Origin: a candidate division KSB1 bacterium
GTDB lineage: Bacteria > Zhuqueibacterota > Zhuqueibacteria > Zhuqueibacterales > Zhuqueibacteraceae
Length of the DNA stretch: 64,000 nt
Direction of reading: 5' to 3'
Assembly (NCBI GenBank): GCA_034506255.1
Contig: JAPDPX010000007.1
Span: forward strand, 1-64,000
Shown here: piece by piece, positions 35,930-44,794 of the stretch
Layout: every line of letters starts with the position of its first letter
Position numbering within the stretch: the first letter of the stretch is position 1
The notes under the pieces: generated by a model
The model's database searches: none
The model's input: only the letters and a program-made list of their open reading frames with translations
What the model was told of the DNA's origin: nothing
Made by a program: the position numbers and the translations under genes

Positions 35930-37354
35930 TCAGTTCTGCCCCTGCGCCCTGCTCCTGGCTTGCAGTTCACCGGCCGTGATGCGGTGCTGCCAAACCAGCT
36001 TGCCGCTTTTGTCATAACATTCCATCGTCAGCTTGCGGTCACGGCGCGGGCCTTCGAAGCGCAGCATGCCAAAGCTGTGACCGGCGTCATAAAGTGTGCC
36101 CGGCACACGGTGGGGATTGTTCAAATCCTTTTCGGCGCGATAGGTGCCGGCAGTCAGGGAGGAGCTGGTGAAATCATAGAGCGGATAAAAGCCCTCCGGC
36201 TGCAGGCGGATCAGCTCACTCATGTGGCGGTCGCCGGAGAGAAACACCACGCCCCACACTCCCTGACGCTGCAGCCAGCGCAAAAACTCCTGCTGCTCAT
36301 GCGGATACTTGGCGAAACTTTCTCCGGGTGCCATTGGATTGAGCATCTGATTGCCGGCCACGATGATTTTGAAGGGCGCCCGGCTGGCGGCCAGGCCGTC
36401 TTGCAACCAGCGCATCTGCGCCGGCCCGAACATGACTTTGTCCAGTGAATCCTGCGAAAAGTTGGGCGAGCGGTGGTAGCGATTGTCCAGCATGAAAAAA
36501 TCGATGTCATGCCAACTGAAGCTGAAGAACACGCCGGGCACACCGTCATGGCCATATGCGGGGTTGGGCCAGTAGGCTTTGAAGATTTCCAGCGCCGGCT
36601 GCTTCATGCGGTAGGTCCAGTCGGCATCGTTGGGGCCATAGTCGTGATCGTCCCAAATCGCGTAATGCTGGGTGGCGGCGAGCAGCGCCTGCAGCTCGGG
36701 CAGGGCGCGGGTGTGGGCGCTGCGCGCTTTCATTTGCGCCACCGAGAAGAATTCCGGCTCGCGATAGTAGAAGTTGTCGCCCAGCCACAGCATCAAATCC
36801 GGCTGCTTCGCGGCCATGACGGTGAAGATGTCGTAATCACTGCCATAGGGCTTGCCGGGGCGGTCATGGCTTTCCTGGTTGACGTAGGCACAGGAGCCGA
36901 ACATCACCGTGAAGGCGGGCGGTTCGCTGCGCCATTGCCAGAATGCCTGCGTCTGAAAGCTCAGGCGATACGGCCGCGGCACGAGTTTGCCGTCGAGATA
37001 CAACTCATACTCATAGCGCGTGCCCGGTTCGAGCAGACTCAAAAGCACCTGCGCGATATGATCGCCCTGCGCGCTGGTTGTCACCACCGGGCTGAGGGCG
37101 GCGGTGGCGGGCTGCCCCTGAATCCAATAACGGAACTGCACCTGTGCCGGACGCGTGGTTTGCACCCACAGCGCGGCTTCCGTCATTTCCGCGTAACCGG
37201 CCATCGGGCCGGAACGCAAACCGGTGTCGGTGGGATTGGGATTGAGCGGCTGCGGCCGCGGCGCACTGGTTTGCGCGATGAGCACACCGGCAAGGGCGAT
37301 CAGCAGCAAGCCACCAACATACCCTGCCCGTCGCAAAAAATCGCGATTCATCAT
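35930..37354 (-). CDS. PhoD-like alkaline phosphatase / phosphodiesterase
   Basis: This 474-residue exported metallophosphatase has a signal peptide (VGGLLLIALAGVLIAQ). It has an N-terminal Fn3-like domain (ALWVQTTRPAQVQFRYWIQG) and the PhoD catalytic pieces GSCAYVN, LWLGDNFYYRE, IWDDHDYGPNDAD and LSGDRHMSEL. It would hydrolyse phosphate mono- or diesters in the periplasm or outside. The start at 37354 (tandem ATG) follows GGAGGCAGG; the longer frame to 37432 runs into a partial MITE-like end and is not used. Confidence 0.9.
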   Translation of the reverse strand: MMNRDFLRRAGYVGGLLLIALAGVLIAQTSAPRPQPLNPNPTDTGLRSGPMAGYAEMTEAALWVQTTRPAQVQFRYWIQGQPATAALSPVVTTSAQGDHIAQVLLSLLEPGTRYEYELYLDGKLVPRPYRLSFQTQAFWQWRSEPPAFTVMFGSCAYVNQESHDRPGKPYGSDYDIFTVMAAKQPDLMLWLGDNFYYREPEFFSVAQMKARSAHTRALPELQALLAATQHYAIWDDHDYGPNDADWTYRMKQPALEIFKAYWPNPAYGHDGVPGVFFSFSWHDIDFFMLDNRYHRSPNFSQDSLDKVMFGPAQMRWLQDGLAASRAPFKIIVAGNQMLNPMAPGESFAKYPHEQQEFLRWLQRQGVWGVVFLSGDRHMSELIRLQPEGFYPLYDFTSSSLTAGTYRAEKDLNNPHRVPGTLYDAGHSFGMLRFEGPRRDRKLTMECYDKSGKLVWQHRITAGELQARSRAQGQN

Positions 37355-37496
37355 TTTCCTGCCTCCTGATTTTGGTAACTGAATTTTGCATGCCGGCTTG
37401 CTGTTGCCTGGAATAAATGACGTGTTCACCAAGCTCCGTCAGTTACTCCGTTTCGAGATCAAGCCAGACTTTTTTCGAAATATGGAGAGACCCTGA

Positions 37497-37620
37497 TTGC
37501 AAAATTCGCCCGTTTGCCGAAGGCCTCACGGCTTCTCTCCAGGAAAATGGGCTCCAACGAAATGGCTTTTTCCGTGGGATTTCTGCTTTCGTGGGAGGAT
37601 TGTTTGAGTTTGATCCTGAC
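37497..37620. repeat. CGTGGGA-type hairpin repeat (copy 3)
   Basis: It contains ATGGCTTTTTCCGTGGGATT and TTTCTGCTTTCGTGGGAGGA. CTCCAACGAAA can pair with TTTCGTGGGAG with one mismatch, the same architecture as the terminator at 10657. Confidence 0.7.
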
Positions 37621-37647
37621 ACTGAGGGTTGCAGCGCTGTTGTGCTG

Positions 37648-37829
37648 CCTGAATTTTACATGCTGGCTTGATCTTGTCCGCAAGAAATGACATGCGTGAA
37701 GTGCAACCCTGCCGGAGTTGAGCGCACGTTTGCCTGGAAAATTTTTTCTGCACCACCCCCTGGGTGGTGCGACGTCCAATCAAAGCGGCGTTTCTCGCGG
37801 AGGGGATCAATCTGGATGCAAAATTCAGG
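37648..37829. mobile_element. MITE-like element with terminal inverted repeats (copy 3)
   Basis: The ends are CCTGAATTTTACA and TGCAAAATTCAGG (one mismatch), bounding 182 bp. It is inverted with respect to copy 2 and similar over its full length. Confidence 0.8.
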
Positions 37830-37953
37830 TGGTAAAAAAGAAGCGCGCTTCGCATTGCTTTCACCGGGTTCCCGCCGACCGCCCTGCCGCCGCCTGAACC
37901 GCGCAGCCCCGCGCCGGACCATAACGCTGGTTGGCGTCAGCCAACTGCAGCCA

Positions 37954-38862
37954 TCAGCCCGCGATGTGCACCGCGGCCTCGGATTGAACTCCGGCCGCAA
38001 CCGGGCCGCGCACCACGTCGGCCAGAATTTCCGGGGGCAGCTCCGTGAGTTTGCCGCGGCGATCGACAAACACGCCCAGGGAATAGTCGCGCGCCAGCAA
38101 GCGGCCGGTGTCGGCATTGTAAATCTCATGCCACCAGGCGCCGCGCACCCGGCCGAGATGGCAAAGCCAACTGACGATCTTGATGGCATCATTATCGAAG
38201 GCGGGCTCGAAATACTCGATCTCATGCCCGCCCTGCAGCACCATCCAGTCATGCGTGCGGACTTTTTCGATGGGATGGCCGGCAGCACGAAGGGCGTCGA
38301 AGTATGCCTGTTCGACCCAATGCAAATAAACCGCATGATGCACGTGCTGCACGGTATCGACTTCGTAAGTCTGCACGCGCCGCCTGCTTTCATAACGATG
38401 CGCGCCGGCAATCTCCGCCGCATGCGGGATGCGAACACGCAGCGGTGCCAGCTCGTTGGCGGGTTGAAAGGCGGCCTGGAATTCTGCGGGGATCCGCAGC
38501 GGCTGGCCGGTGTTCAAATCGACATAAACCCAGTTGACCCGCGCGCGGGCCACCACCGCGTCATCGCGCACACGCATGAGCACATACTCGCGGTGGGAAG
38601 TCACCCGTTTCATGTCCGACACCCAGGTGGTGATTTCGAGGTCGTCGCCGTACACCACCTGCTGCAAGTAGCGAATCACCAGCTTGCGGATCACCCAGCC
38701 CGCGCCGCGCTCGCGATACCATGCGGGGCTGTAGCCTGCAGCGGTGGAAGCTTCGATGGCAGCTTCCTGCATGTACTGCACGAACACGGCCTGGTTCAGG
38801 TGGTGAAAGAAATCCAGCTCGTAATGGCGCACGCGGAAACCGCGGCGGAAGACGTGAGACAA
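37954..38862 (-). CDS. double-hotdog acyl-ACP thioesterase-like protein
   Basis: The 302-residue protein has two 4HBT/hotdog units: RHYELDFFHHLNQAVFVQYM near residue 10 and TYEVDTVQHVHHAVYLHWVE near residue 155, each with the Asp/His pair typical of acyl thioesterases. This tandem layout is that of bacterial acyl-ACP thioesterases. No ATG fits. A TTG at 38862 with AAAGGAG 6 nt upstream starts exactly where similarity starts, so I use it; the open frame to 39249 is not coding. An epimerase gene is divergent, 361 bp away. Confidence 0.82.
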   Translation of the reverse strand: MSHVFRRGFRVRHYELDFFHHLNQAVFVQYMQEAAIEASTAAGYSPAWYRERGAGWVIRKLVIRYLQQVVYGDDLEITTWVSDMKRVTSHREYVLMRVRDDAVVARARVNWVYVDLNTGQPLRIPAEFQAAFQPANELAPLRVRIPHAAEIAGAHRYESRRRVQTYEVDTVQHVHHAVYLHWVEQAYFDALRAAGHPIEKVRTHDWMVLQGGHEIEYFEPAFDNDAIKIVSWLCHLGRVRGAWWHEIYNADTGRLLARDYSLGVFVDRRGKLTELPPEILADVVRGPVAAGVQSEAAVHIAG

Positions 38863-39223
38863 GATTGCTCCTTTCCTGCGAATGGGGGTGCAAAAAGCCG
38901 GCGGAAGATACTCAGCCCGCTGCAGGAAGTCAAGGCCATGCGGCCGGTGGTCAGTCAAACGAATTGGCAAAGGGAAAAGACCGGCCGCAGAGCGTTGCTT
39001 TGCCAGGCCTGCCCGCCGGCAGCAACACCGTGCGCTTGCGAAGAAGACACCGGCGGCATGGTGGTGCACAGGCCACCGGAATTTTTGCTGCCATCGGCGG
39101 GAAAAATTGCTTATCTTGCCGCTGCTTTTCCGGCGGTGGCCGCACCCGGCGGTTCCCGCGCATTCGTGCCGGGACGATTTCACGGCAGTGCGGTTGAACC
39201 AGCGCAAGTGGAGTGGAGGAAAC
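38863..39223. other. divergent intergenic region
   Basis: It separates the thioesterase and epimerase starts. No convincing promoter or gene was found. Confidence 0.4.
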
Positions 39224-40204
39224 ATGATCGCTTTCATCACCGGCGGCACGGGTTTTATCGGGAGCTTTCTGGCACAACGACTGGTCGAGGCCTGCGAGCA
39301 GGTGTTTTGCCTGGTGCGGCCGACCAGCTCGTTGCAGTGGCTGCAGCAGTTGCCGGTGAATTATGTTTATGGAGACCTGTTCAACGAAGCCGCGCTGGCC
39401 GGAGCCCTGCGCCAGGCCACGCATGTTTTTCACCTGGCGGGCGTCACCAAAGCACTGACCAGGGCGGCATACTTTCACGCCAATGGTGAGGGAACCGCGG
39501 CGTTGTTGCGCGCGTGTCACCGCCACTGCCGGCATCTCGAACGCTTTGTGTATGTCTCCAGCATCGCCGCCGCCGGCCCCAGCCGCGGCAAGCAACTGCG
39601 CACCGAGCAGGAGACCCCGCAGCCGGTTTCCGTGTATGGCAAATCGAAATACGCCGGGGAAATGGCTTGCGCCGAGTTTCGTTCACAAATGCCGATCACC
39701 ATCGTGCGGCCGCCGATCGTTTACGGCCCGCGCGATCGCGACGTTTACAACTATTTCAAACAAGTCAATTTCGGCATCCGCCTGCGGCCGGGCCGGCGCG
39801 AACGCTGGACCAGCCTGATTCATGTGCATGATTTGGTGCGCGGCCTTCTACTCGCCGGCAGCCATCGCAGGGCTGTCGGCGAAACCTACTTCCTCACCAA
39901 CCCCGAACCTTATGAATGGAACGAGCTCGGCCTGGCCATCGCACAGGCGCTCGGAAAGAAAACCCTCGCGATCACCGTGCCGGAAGCAGTGACCCCGCTG
40001 GTGGCCGCCGTGAGCGAGCTGGTGGCCAGGGTCGTGCGCAAACCCGCGCTGTTGAACTTCGACAAGATTCGTGAAATGCGGCAGGCCGGCTGGGCCTTTT
40101 CCGGCGAGAAGGCCAAAGAACAGCTCGGCTTTGTCACGGAGATTCCCCTCGCCGAGGGTCTCAAACAAACGGTGGAGTGGTATCGCGCAAACGGCTGGCT
40201 TTAG
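39224..40204 (+). CDS. NAD-dependent epimerase/dehydratase (extended SDR)
   Basis: The 326-residue protein has the Rossmann motif TGGTGFIG at residues 6-13, an acidic-like turn VRPTSS, VSSIAAAG and the catalytic YGKSK. This gives an extended SDR fold of the kind acting on nucleotide sugars, flavonoids or sterol-like substrates. The substrate is not identifiable; the sequence HLAGVTKALTRAAYFHAN is typical of dihydroflavonol-reductase-like members. The ATG at 39224 follows GGAGGAAAC; the longer frame from 38882 is discarded. Confidence 0.88.
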   Translation: MIAFITGGTGFIGSFLAQRLVEACEQVFCLVRPTSSLQWLQQLPVNYVYGDLFNEAALAGALRQATHVFHLAGVTKALTRAAYFHANGEGTAALLRACHRHCRHLERFVYVSSIAAAGPSRGKQLRTEQETPQPVSVYGKSKYAGEMACAEFRSQMPITIVRPPIVYGPRDRDVYNYFKQVNFGIRLRPGRRERWTSLIHVHDLVRGLLLAGSHRRAVGETYFLTNPEPYEWNELGLAIAQALGKKTLAITVPEAVTPLVAAVSELVARVVRKPALLNFDKIREMRQAGWAFSGEKAKEQLGFVTEIPLAEGLKQTVEWYRANGWL

Positions 40205-40256
40205 GGGTGCAACGTCCCCACACGATGGCGGCATTACGTTTTGGGCAAAATAGCGC

Positions 40257-40284
40257 TTGCTTCTCAAGCTGAGTCTTCTATCTT
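40257..40284 (+). promoter_or_regulatory. putative sigma70 promoter of the LamG-like gene
   Basis: TTGCTT, 16-nt spacer, TATCTT, about 106 nt upstream of the GTG start. Confidence 0.45.
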
Positions 40285-40389
40285 AACGCGGCTTGAAATG
40301 AGACTCGACCTTCTTTGTACCACCCCACCTCAAGTCACCAGTCATGCCAAAGCCGCGGCACATGGAAAATTGTGGAGAAGCGAGCACCG

Positions 40390-41496
40390 GTGAAAAGAGT
40401 TGTTGCGATCGCGACGTTCCTGACTGCCCTGATTGTCCTTCCCCTTTTTACTCAAACCTCCTGGCGCCGCGACGGCTGCCTGACTTTTTCCGGACCGATG
40501 GTGGTCGAACAACAGGAGGCAGGATGGTGGTTTGGCCTTTTTTCGCAAACGCCTTTGCGCCGGCTCGAACGCGCCGCTCTGGCTTTGCGTGCCGATACCG
40601 TGGCCATGGCCAACTGGCCCGGCTTCACGATTGAATTTTGGTTCCAGGAGGAGAGCAATACTCCCGCCACCCTGCTGGCGCTGCTGGAGTCCGGTTCCGG
40701 GCGTGTTTTCTGCCAGTTGCGGCGCCAGGCGGCAGAGCTTTTTACAGCAGAGGTGGCGCTTCCCTGCTCCATGATGGTGCTGACCGCAGCCGCAAAACAC
40801 GCAGCGCAGAGTTGGCGGCATCTGGCCCTGGTTTGCGAACGCCTGCCGGGGCAACTGCCGCAACTGCGCTTGTTCCTTGACGGCACACAACTCGTCAGCC
40901 GCGTCTGCGCGACGATGCCGATTTGGCCCGGCCGCTTTGTCCTGCACCTCGGCGGCGGCACGGGCGTCTCTCATTTCGCCGGCAAGCTGGACGAGGTGCG
41001 CATCTCTGCCTGGCCGCGTTATCGCGCCGCCGGCTTTCAACCCGCCCGGCCGCTGCTGCAGGATCATGGCACCCTGGGCTTGTGGGATTTCGACACGCAC
41101 CAGCAGGCGGGCATTGGCCGCAACACGCAACATCCTGCCGACGGCTGGCAGAGGGTTTGGCAGGAGGCCACCAGCGGCGCACGACTGGCAAAGTGGCAAA
41201 TTGGCCGCAGTGCAGACCAGGGGCTGGAAATTCGCTGGCAAACCGCACGCGAAGACAACCTGCACGGGTTTGAAATTCAACGCCGCCCCGCCGCTGCTGC
41301 CGTGCCATTTGCGAAAGTTGGCTATGTGCCGGCCACCGGCACCAGCACCCAAAATGTGCTCTATCATTTCATCGACTATCCCGACAGCAGCGGCGTCTAT
41401 GCCTATCGTTTGAAATGCGTGGATCGCAGCGGCCAGGCCGGCTACTCAGCAGCCCTGATCCGCAAATATCACCGCCCCAGGCTGACTGAAGACTGA
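40390..41496 (+). CDS. exported LamG/concanavalin-like protein
   Basis: The product is about 368 residues. A signal or anchor segment (VVAIATFLTALIVLPLF) precedes a LamG-type beta sandwich at about 40-215: FTIEFWFQEESNTPATLLAL, WRHLALVCERLPGQLPQLRL and FAGKLDEVRISAWPRY are the strands of such domains. A C-terminal Fn3-like stretch (EIRWQTAREDNLHGFEIQRR, GVYAYRLKCVDRSGQAGYS) follows. The start is not ATG: GTG 40390 or TTG 40315 are possible. It is probably surface-exposed; the ligand is unknown. Confidence 0.72.
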   Translation: MKRVVAIATFLTALIVLPLFTQTSWRRDGCLTFSGPMVVEQQEAGWWFGLFSQTPLRRLERAALALRADTVAMANWPGFTIEFWFQEESNTPATLLALLESGSGRVFCQLRRQAAELFTAEVALPCSMMVLTAAAKHAAQSWRHLALVCERLPGQLPQLRLFLDGTQLVSRVCATMPIWPGRFVLHLGGGTGVSHFAGKLDEVRISAWPRYRAAGFQPARPLLQDHGTLGLWDFDTHQQAGIGRNTQHPADGWQRVWQEATSGARLAKWQIGRSADQGLEIRWQTAREDNLHGFEIQRRPAAAAVPFAKVGYVPATGTSTQNVLYHFIDYPDSSGVYAYRLKCVDRSGQAGYSAALIRKYHRPRLTED

Positions 41497-42110
41497 GTCC
41501 CGGCGGCGGCAGCTTCGCAAAAACCGGACAGATCCCTCTGACGAAAAATGCCGCAGCACGGCCCTCAGCCCAATGTCACCAACTTTTTTAAACGAAGCGA
41601 AATTCCCACACCGGGACGCTGAGACACCAAGAGTTTTTCTGCAGCCATTGCCAAACAACCAGCCACGGCTCCATCAAAAATCACACCGGCCGCATAATCC
41701 TTCAGTGACGTGTGGAGTAGCGCAGACATCCCCGCCCGGGGAGAAGATGTCCGCGCGACCGTTCCCGGACGTAACTGAGGCACTAACAGGCCACCAAGTT
41801 TTCCCCCCGTGCTGCCGGTGGGTTTCGTGGTTGAAAGATCTTTGTGATAACAGCTCAGTCCCCTTTTTGATCTGCTGCGGCTTGGCGATGGCAGTTTCGC
41901 AGCGAGCATCGGCAGAATCGCAAGATAAAGCCACGGTAAACCGTGGCGGAACGGTTACTCTTTGCGAAGCCGCTGCGACTTCGCGTGCATGTTTTGGCTT
42001 TGGGATTTTACCACTTCAAAAAAGTTGGCAGCATTGGGCATTCAGCCTGCTTTGCAGACAGGAGGGTCTGCGTGAGCTTTTCATCGTAACTCTTGCTGAA
42101 GGGACGGCAC
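41497..42110. other. spacer with dispersed repeats
   Basis: It contains a CACCGGGACGCTGAGACACC-type repeat (about 41610-41640), the palindromic repeat at 41706-41790 and a small hairpin CCACGG-taaa-CCGTGG at 41931-41946. No gene is supported. Confidence 0.5.
41706..41790. repeat. GTGGAGTAGCGCAGACAT dispersed repeat
   Basis: It matches the repeat at 63876-63955 across about 80 bp: GTGGAGTARCGCAG at the left, GAAGATGTCCGC or CAAGATGTCTGC in the middle, GTAACTGAGGCA at the right. It shares the GCAGAC/AAGATGTC core of the helicase repeat. Confidence 0.75.
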
Positions 42111-43136
42111 TTGCGACGCACTCTCATTCATCTCCTGCTTCTCCCCCTCCTCACTGCCGGCTGTGGCAGCCGGGCAGAAAAAAGACTCGTGGTTTACTCT
42201 CCCCATGGCAAGGAGCTGCTGGAAGATTTTGCCCGGCGCTTCGAGGCCGCTCATCCCGGCGTGCAAGTGGATTGGTACGACATGGGCGCACAGGATGTGC
42301 TTGATCGTGTCCGCTCGGAAAGGGCCAATCCCCAGGGCGATATTTGGTGGGGCGCGCCGGCCCCCACTTTCATGCAGGCGGCACGCGAGGGTTTGCTGCA
42401 GGCCTATCGCCCCTCCTGGGCGGCCGCGGTGGATTCCGCGTTTCATGATCCCCGCGACTTGTGGTACGCCACCTGGATCACACCCGAAATCATCATGTTC
42501 AACCGCGAGACGCTGACGCGGGAAACGGCGCCGCAGGATTGGGACGATGTGGTGTTGGAAAAATGGCGCGGTCGCATCGTGCTGCGTGATCCAATCGCCT
42601 CCGGCACCATGCGCGCAATCTTCTTCGCCATGATCTACCGTGACTATCGCGCCACCGGTTCGTCTGCCGCGGGCTTGGACTGGCTGCGCCGGCTGGATGC
42701 CAACACCAAATCCTATGCCGCCAATCCGGCCCTGCTTTATTTGGCACTGGCGCGCGGCGGCGCGGCGTTCACGCTGTGGAATCATCCGGATGTGCCCCTG
42801 CAGGCAAATACCTATGGCTATCCCTTCGACTATGTCGTGCCGCGCAGTGGCGTGCCGCTGGTACCGGAGGGTTTGGCGATTCTCGCCGGCGCCAGGCACC
42901 CTGAACTGGCGCGGCAATTCTACGAGTTCATCACCACACCCGAGTCATTCAGGCATGCGGCGCAAACCTATTGGCGCATCCCGGCACGCCGGGATCTGGA
43001 CTTCTCACAGTTTCCCCCGGAGACCAATCCCGCCCGGTTTCCGCCGCTGCCCATGGATTGGCGGCTTTTCGCCGACAGCTCGGAGGCCTGGATGCAGTAT
43101 TGGGACGCCAATATCCGCAATCGGGGCAAACAGTGA
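42111..43136 (+). CDS. iron-type ABC transporter substrate-binding lipoprotein
   Basis: The 341-residue protein has a lipobox (LLTAGCGS) and the FutA/FbpA-type periplasmic fold: RLVVYSPHGKELLEDFARRF, DVLDRVRSERANPQGDIWWG and YPFDYVVPRSGVPLVPEGLA. It would capture a ferric or organic-anion ligand for import. No ATG fits the signal peptide. A TTG at 42111 is preceded by GAAGGGA; a TTG at 42093 is the alternative. The ATPase gene starts 1 nt after its stop codon. Confidence 0.85.
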   Translation: MRRTLIHLLLLPLLTAGCGSRAEKRLVVYSPHGKELLEDFARRFEAAHPGVQVDWYDMGAQDVLDRVRSERANPQGDIWWGAPAPTFMQAAREGLLQAYRPSWAAAVDSAFHDPRDLWYATWITPEIIMFNRETLTRETAPQDWDDVVLEKWRGRIVLRDPIASGTMRAIFFAMIYRDYRATGSSAAGLDWLRRLDANTKSYAANPALLYLALARGGAAFTLWNHPDVPLQANTYGYPFDYVVPRSGVPLVPEGLAILAGARHPELARQFYEFITTPESFRHAAQTYWRIPARRDLDFSQFPPETNPARFPPLPMDWRLFADSSEAWMQYWDANIRNRGKQ

Positions 43137-43137
43137 T

Positions 43138-44235
43138 ATGGCGCGCGTGCGGCTGGCAGGGATTCGCAAATCTTTTGGCGCGCTCGCGGCGGTGCAGGAG
43201 CTCAGCCTGGATATTGCCGAGGGGGAATTCTTCAGCCTGCTGGGACCGAGTGGCTGCGGCAAAACCACCACCCTGCGCATGATCGCCGGCTTTGAAACGC
43301 CGGAGCACGGCCGGATTTTTTTCAACGACGAGGATGTGACGGCGCGGCGGCCGAATCAGCGCAACACCGGCATGGTTTTTCAAAGTTATGCGCTGTTTCC
43401 CCACCTCACGGTTTTTGAAAACGTCGCATTCGGCCTGCGCGCGCGCAAACGACCTGAATCCGAAATCGCGGCGAACGTGCACGAGGCGTTGCAGCTCGTG
43501 GCAATGAACGAGCTGGCCCGGCGGCCGGTGACCCAGCTCTCCGGCGGCCAGCAACAGCGCGTCGCCCTGGCGCGCGCCCTGGCCATCAAACCGGCAATTC
43601 TGCTGCTGGATGAGCCGCTCTCCAATCTCGATGCCAGGCTGCGTCACAGCACCCGCAGCGAACTCAAGCGTCTGCAGCGCCGCCTCGGCATTACCACCAT
43701 CTATGTCACTCACGATCAGGAAGAGGCCCTGGCGCTTTCCGACCGCCTCGCCATTCTTGATCACGGCGTGTTGCAACAGGTGGGCACGCCGGAGGAGATT
43801 TACAAGAACCCGGCAAATTTGTTCGTGATGAATTTTATCGGCGCGACCAACGTGCTGCGTGGCCGCGTCAGCCGTGGACAAGGCAACAGTCTCACCATCA
43901 GAGGCGCGACCTGGGAAATGCAATTTCCCGGCGGCCATGCTTCGCTAGCGGCGGCCGCTGAGGTGCAGCTTGCCTTCCGGCCGGAGCATGTGATGCTGGG
44001 AGAAAGCGACGCTGTGGCAGGAGAGGCATTGCGGATCGAAGGCCGATGGCACGGCCTGGAGTATGCCGGCTCGCACTGGTTGGCTCAAATCACGGTTGAC
44101 GGCATTGTGTGCACCGCGCTCATTTCCGATGAAGTCAAACACGCGTTGCTCGGGCCACAGGCCTGGTTGCCGGCCGAAGGCAGAGAAGTAACTATGCGCA
44201 TTGCGCGCCGGCATGTGCGTCTGTTCCCGGGCTGA
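43138..44235 (+). CDS. ABC transporter ATP-binding protein (FbpC/PotA-like)
   Basis: This 365-residue ATPase has Walker A (GPSGCGKTT, about 36-44), Q-loop (VFQSYALFPH), signature LSGGQQQR, Walker B (AILLLDEPLSNLD) and H-loop (VTHDQEEA). A C-terminal TOBE-like regulatory domain (about 235-365) follows. It couples ATP hydrolysis to the double permease at 44795. The operon order is binding protein, ATPase, broken acetyltransferase, permease. Confidence 0.93.
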   Translation: MARVRLAGIRKSFGALAAVQELSLDIAEGEFFSLLGPSGCGKTTTLRMIAGFETPEHGRIFFNDEDVTARRPNQRNTGMVFQSYALFPHLTVFENVAFGLRARKRPESEIAANVHEALQLVAMNELARRPVTQLSGGQQQRVALARALAIKPAILLLDEPLSNLDARLRHSTRSELKRLQRRLGITTIYVTHDQEEALALSDRLAILDHGVLQQVGTPEEIYKNPANLFVMNFIGATNVLRGRVSRGQGNSLTIRGATWEMQFPGGHASLAAAAEVQLAFRPEHVMLGESDAVAGEALRIEGRWHGLEYAGSHWLAQITVDGIVCTALISDEVKHALLGPQAWLPAEGREVTMRIARRHVRLFPG

Positions 44236-44273
44236 TCAGGTCGGCGGGCGCGCTCCCTGTCAAGTCATGCAGT

Positions 44274-44763
44274 TTGGAGGCGGTCTGGTCGAGGGATATT
44301 CGTCATCTCACGCCGCATGATATCCCGCTCATGAATGCCCTGTTGCAGACCTTCGGCGAGGTTTTCAATGCGTGGGACAACTATGCCGCAAACCGTCCCA
44401 GTGAGGATTATCTCAGGCGATTGCTGGGCAGCGACACCTTTATCGCCCTGGCCGCCCTGAAGAAAGGTGTGGTTGTGGGCGGTCTCGCGGCCTACGAGCT
44501 GAAAAAATTCGAGCAGGAACGCAGCGTAATCCATCTCTACGATCTTGCGGTGAAAGCAACACCCCGGCGGCAGGGCATTGCGACAGCCTTGCTGAAAAAC
44601 ACTGAAAGCGATCGCCGCGGCGCGCAACGCTCATATCATCATCGTGCAGGCCGATACCGACCGCCGGGATGAACCCGCGGTTGCGCTCCATACGAAAATG
44701 GCAAAACCTGTAGCGGTTCTGCATTTCGCCATCACAATTCCAGGGGAAAACAGTGCGGCCTGA
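44274..44763 (+). pseudogene. frameshifted GNAT / AAC(3)-I-like acetyltransferase
   Basis: The first frame (from about 44274) matches the AAC(3)-I family: LMNALLQTFGEVFNAWDNY, YLRRLLGSDTFIALAALKKG and VKATPRRQGIATALLK. It then turns to nonsense. The expected continuation AIAAARNAHIIIVQADTDRR to VLHFAITIPG lies in the +1 frame and ends at 44763. An extra base near 44594-44605 (the A-rich CTGAAAAACACTG) explains the shift. The start is unclear (TTG 44274). It lies between the ATPase and permease genes of an ABC operon. Sequencing error remains possible. Confidence 0.85.
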
Positions 44764-44794
44764 TCGGATCAGGCGGGCATAAATTTCCGCTACC

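Larger units (their letters stand above)
37355..37953. repeat. spacer with three nested repeat elements
   Basis: From left to right it holds a partial MITE-like end (37379-37430, CTGAATTTTGCATGCCGGCT), a CGTGGGA hairpin repeat (copy 3, about 37497-37620) and a full MITE-like element (copy 3, 37648-37829). No gene is supported. Confidence 0.7.
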
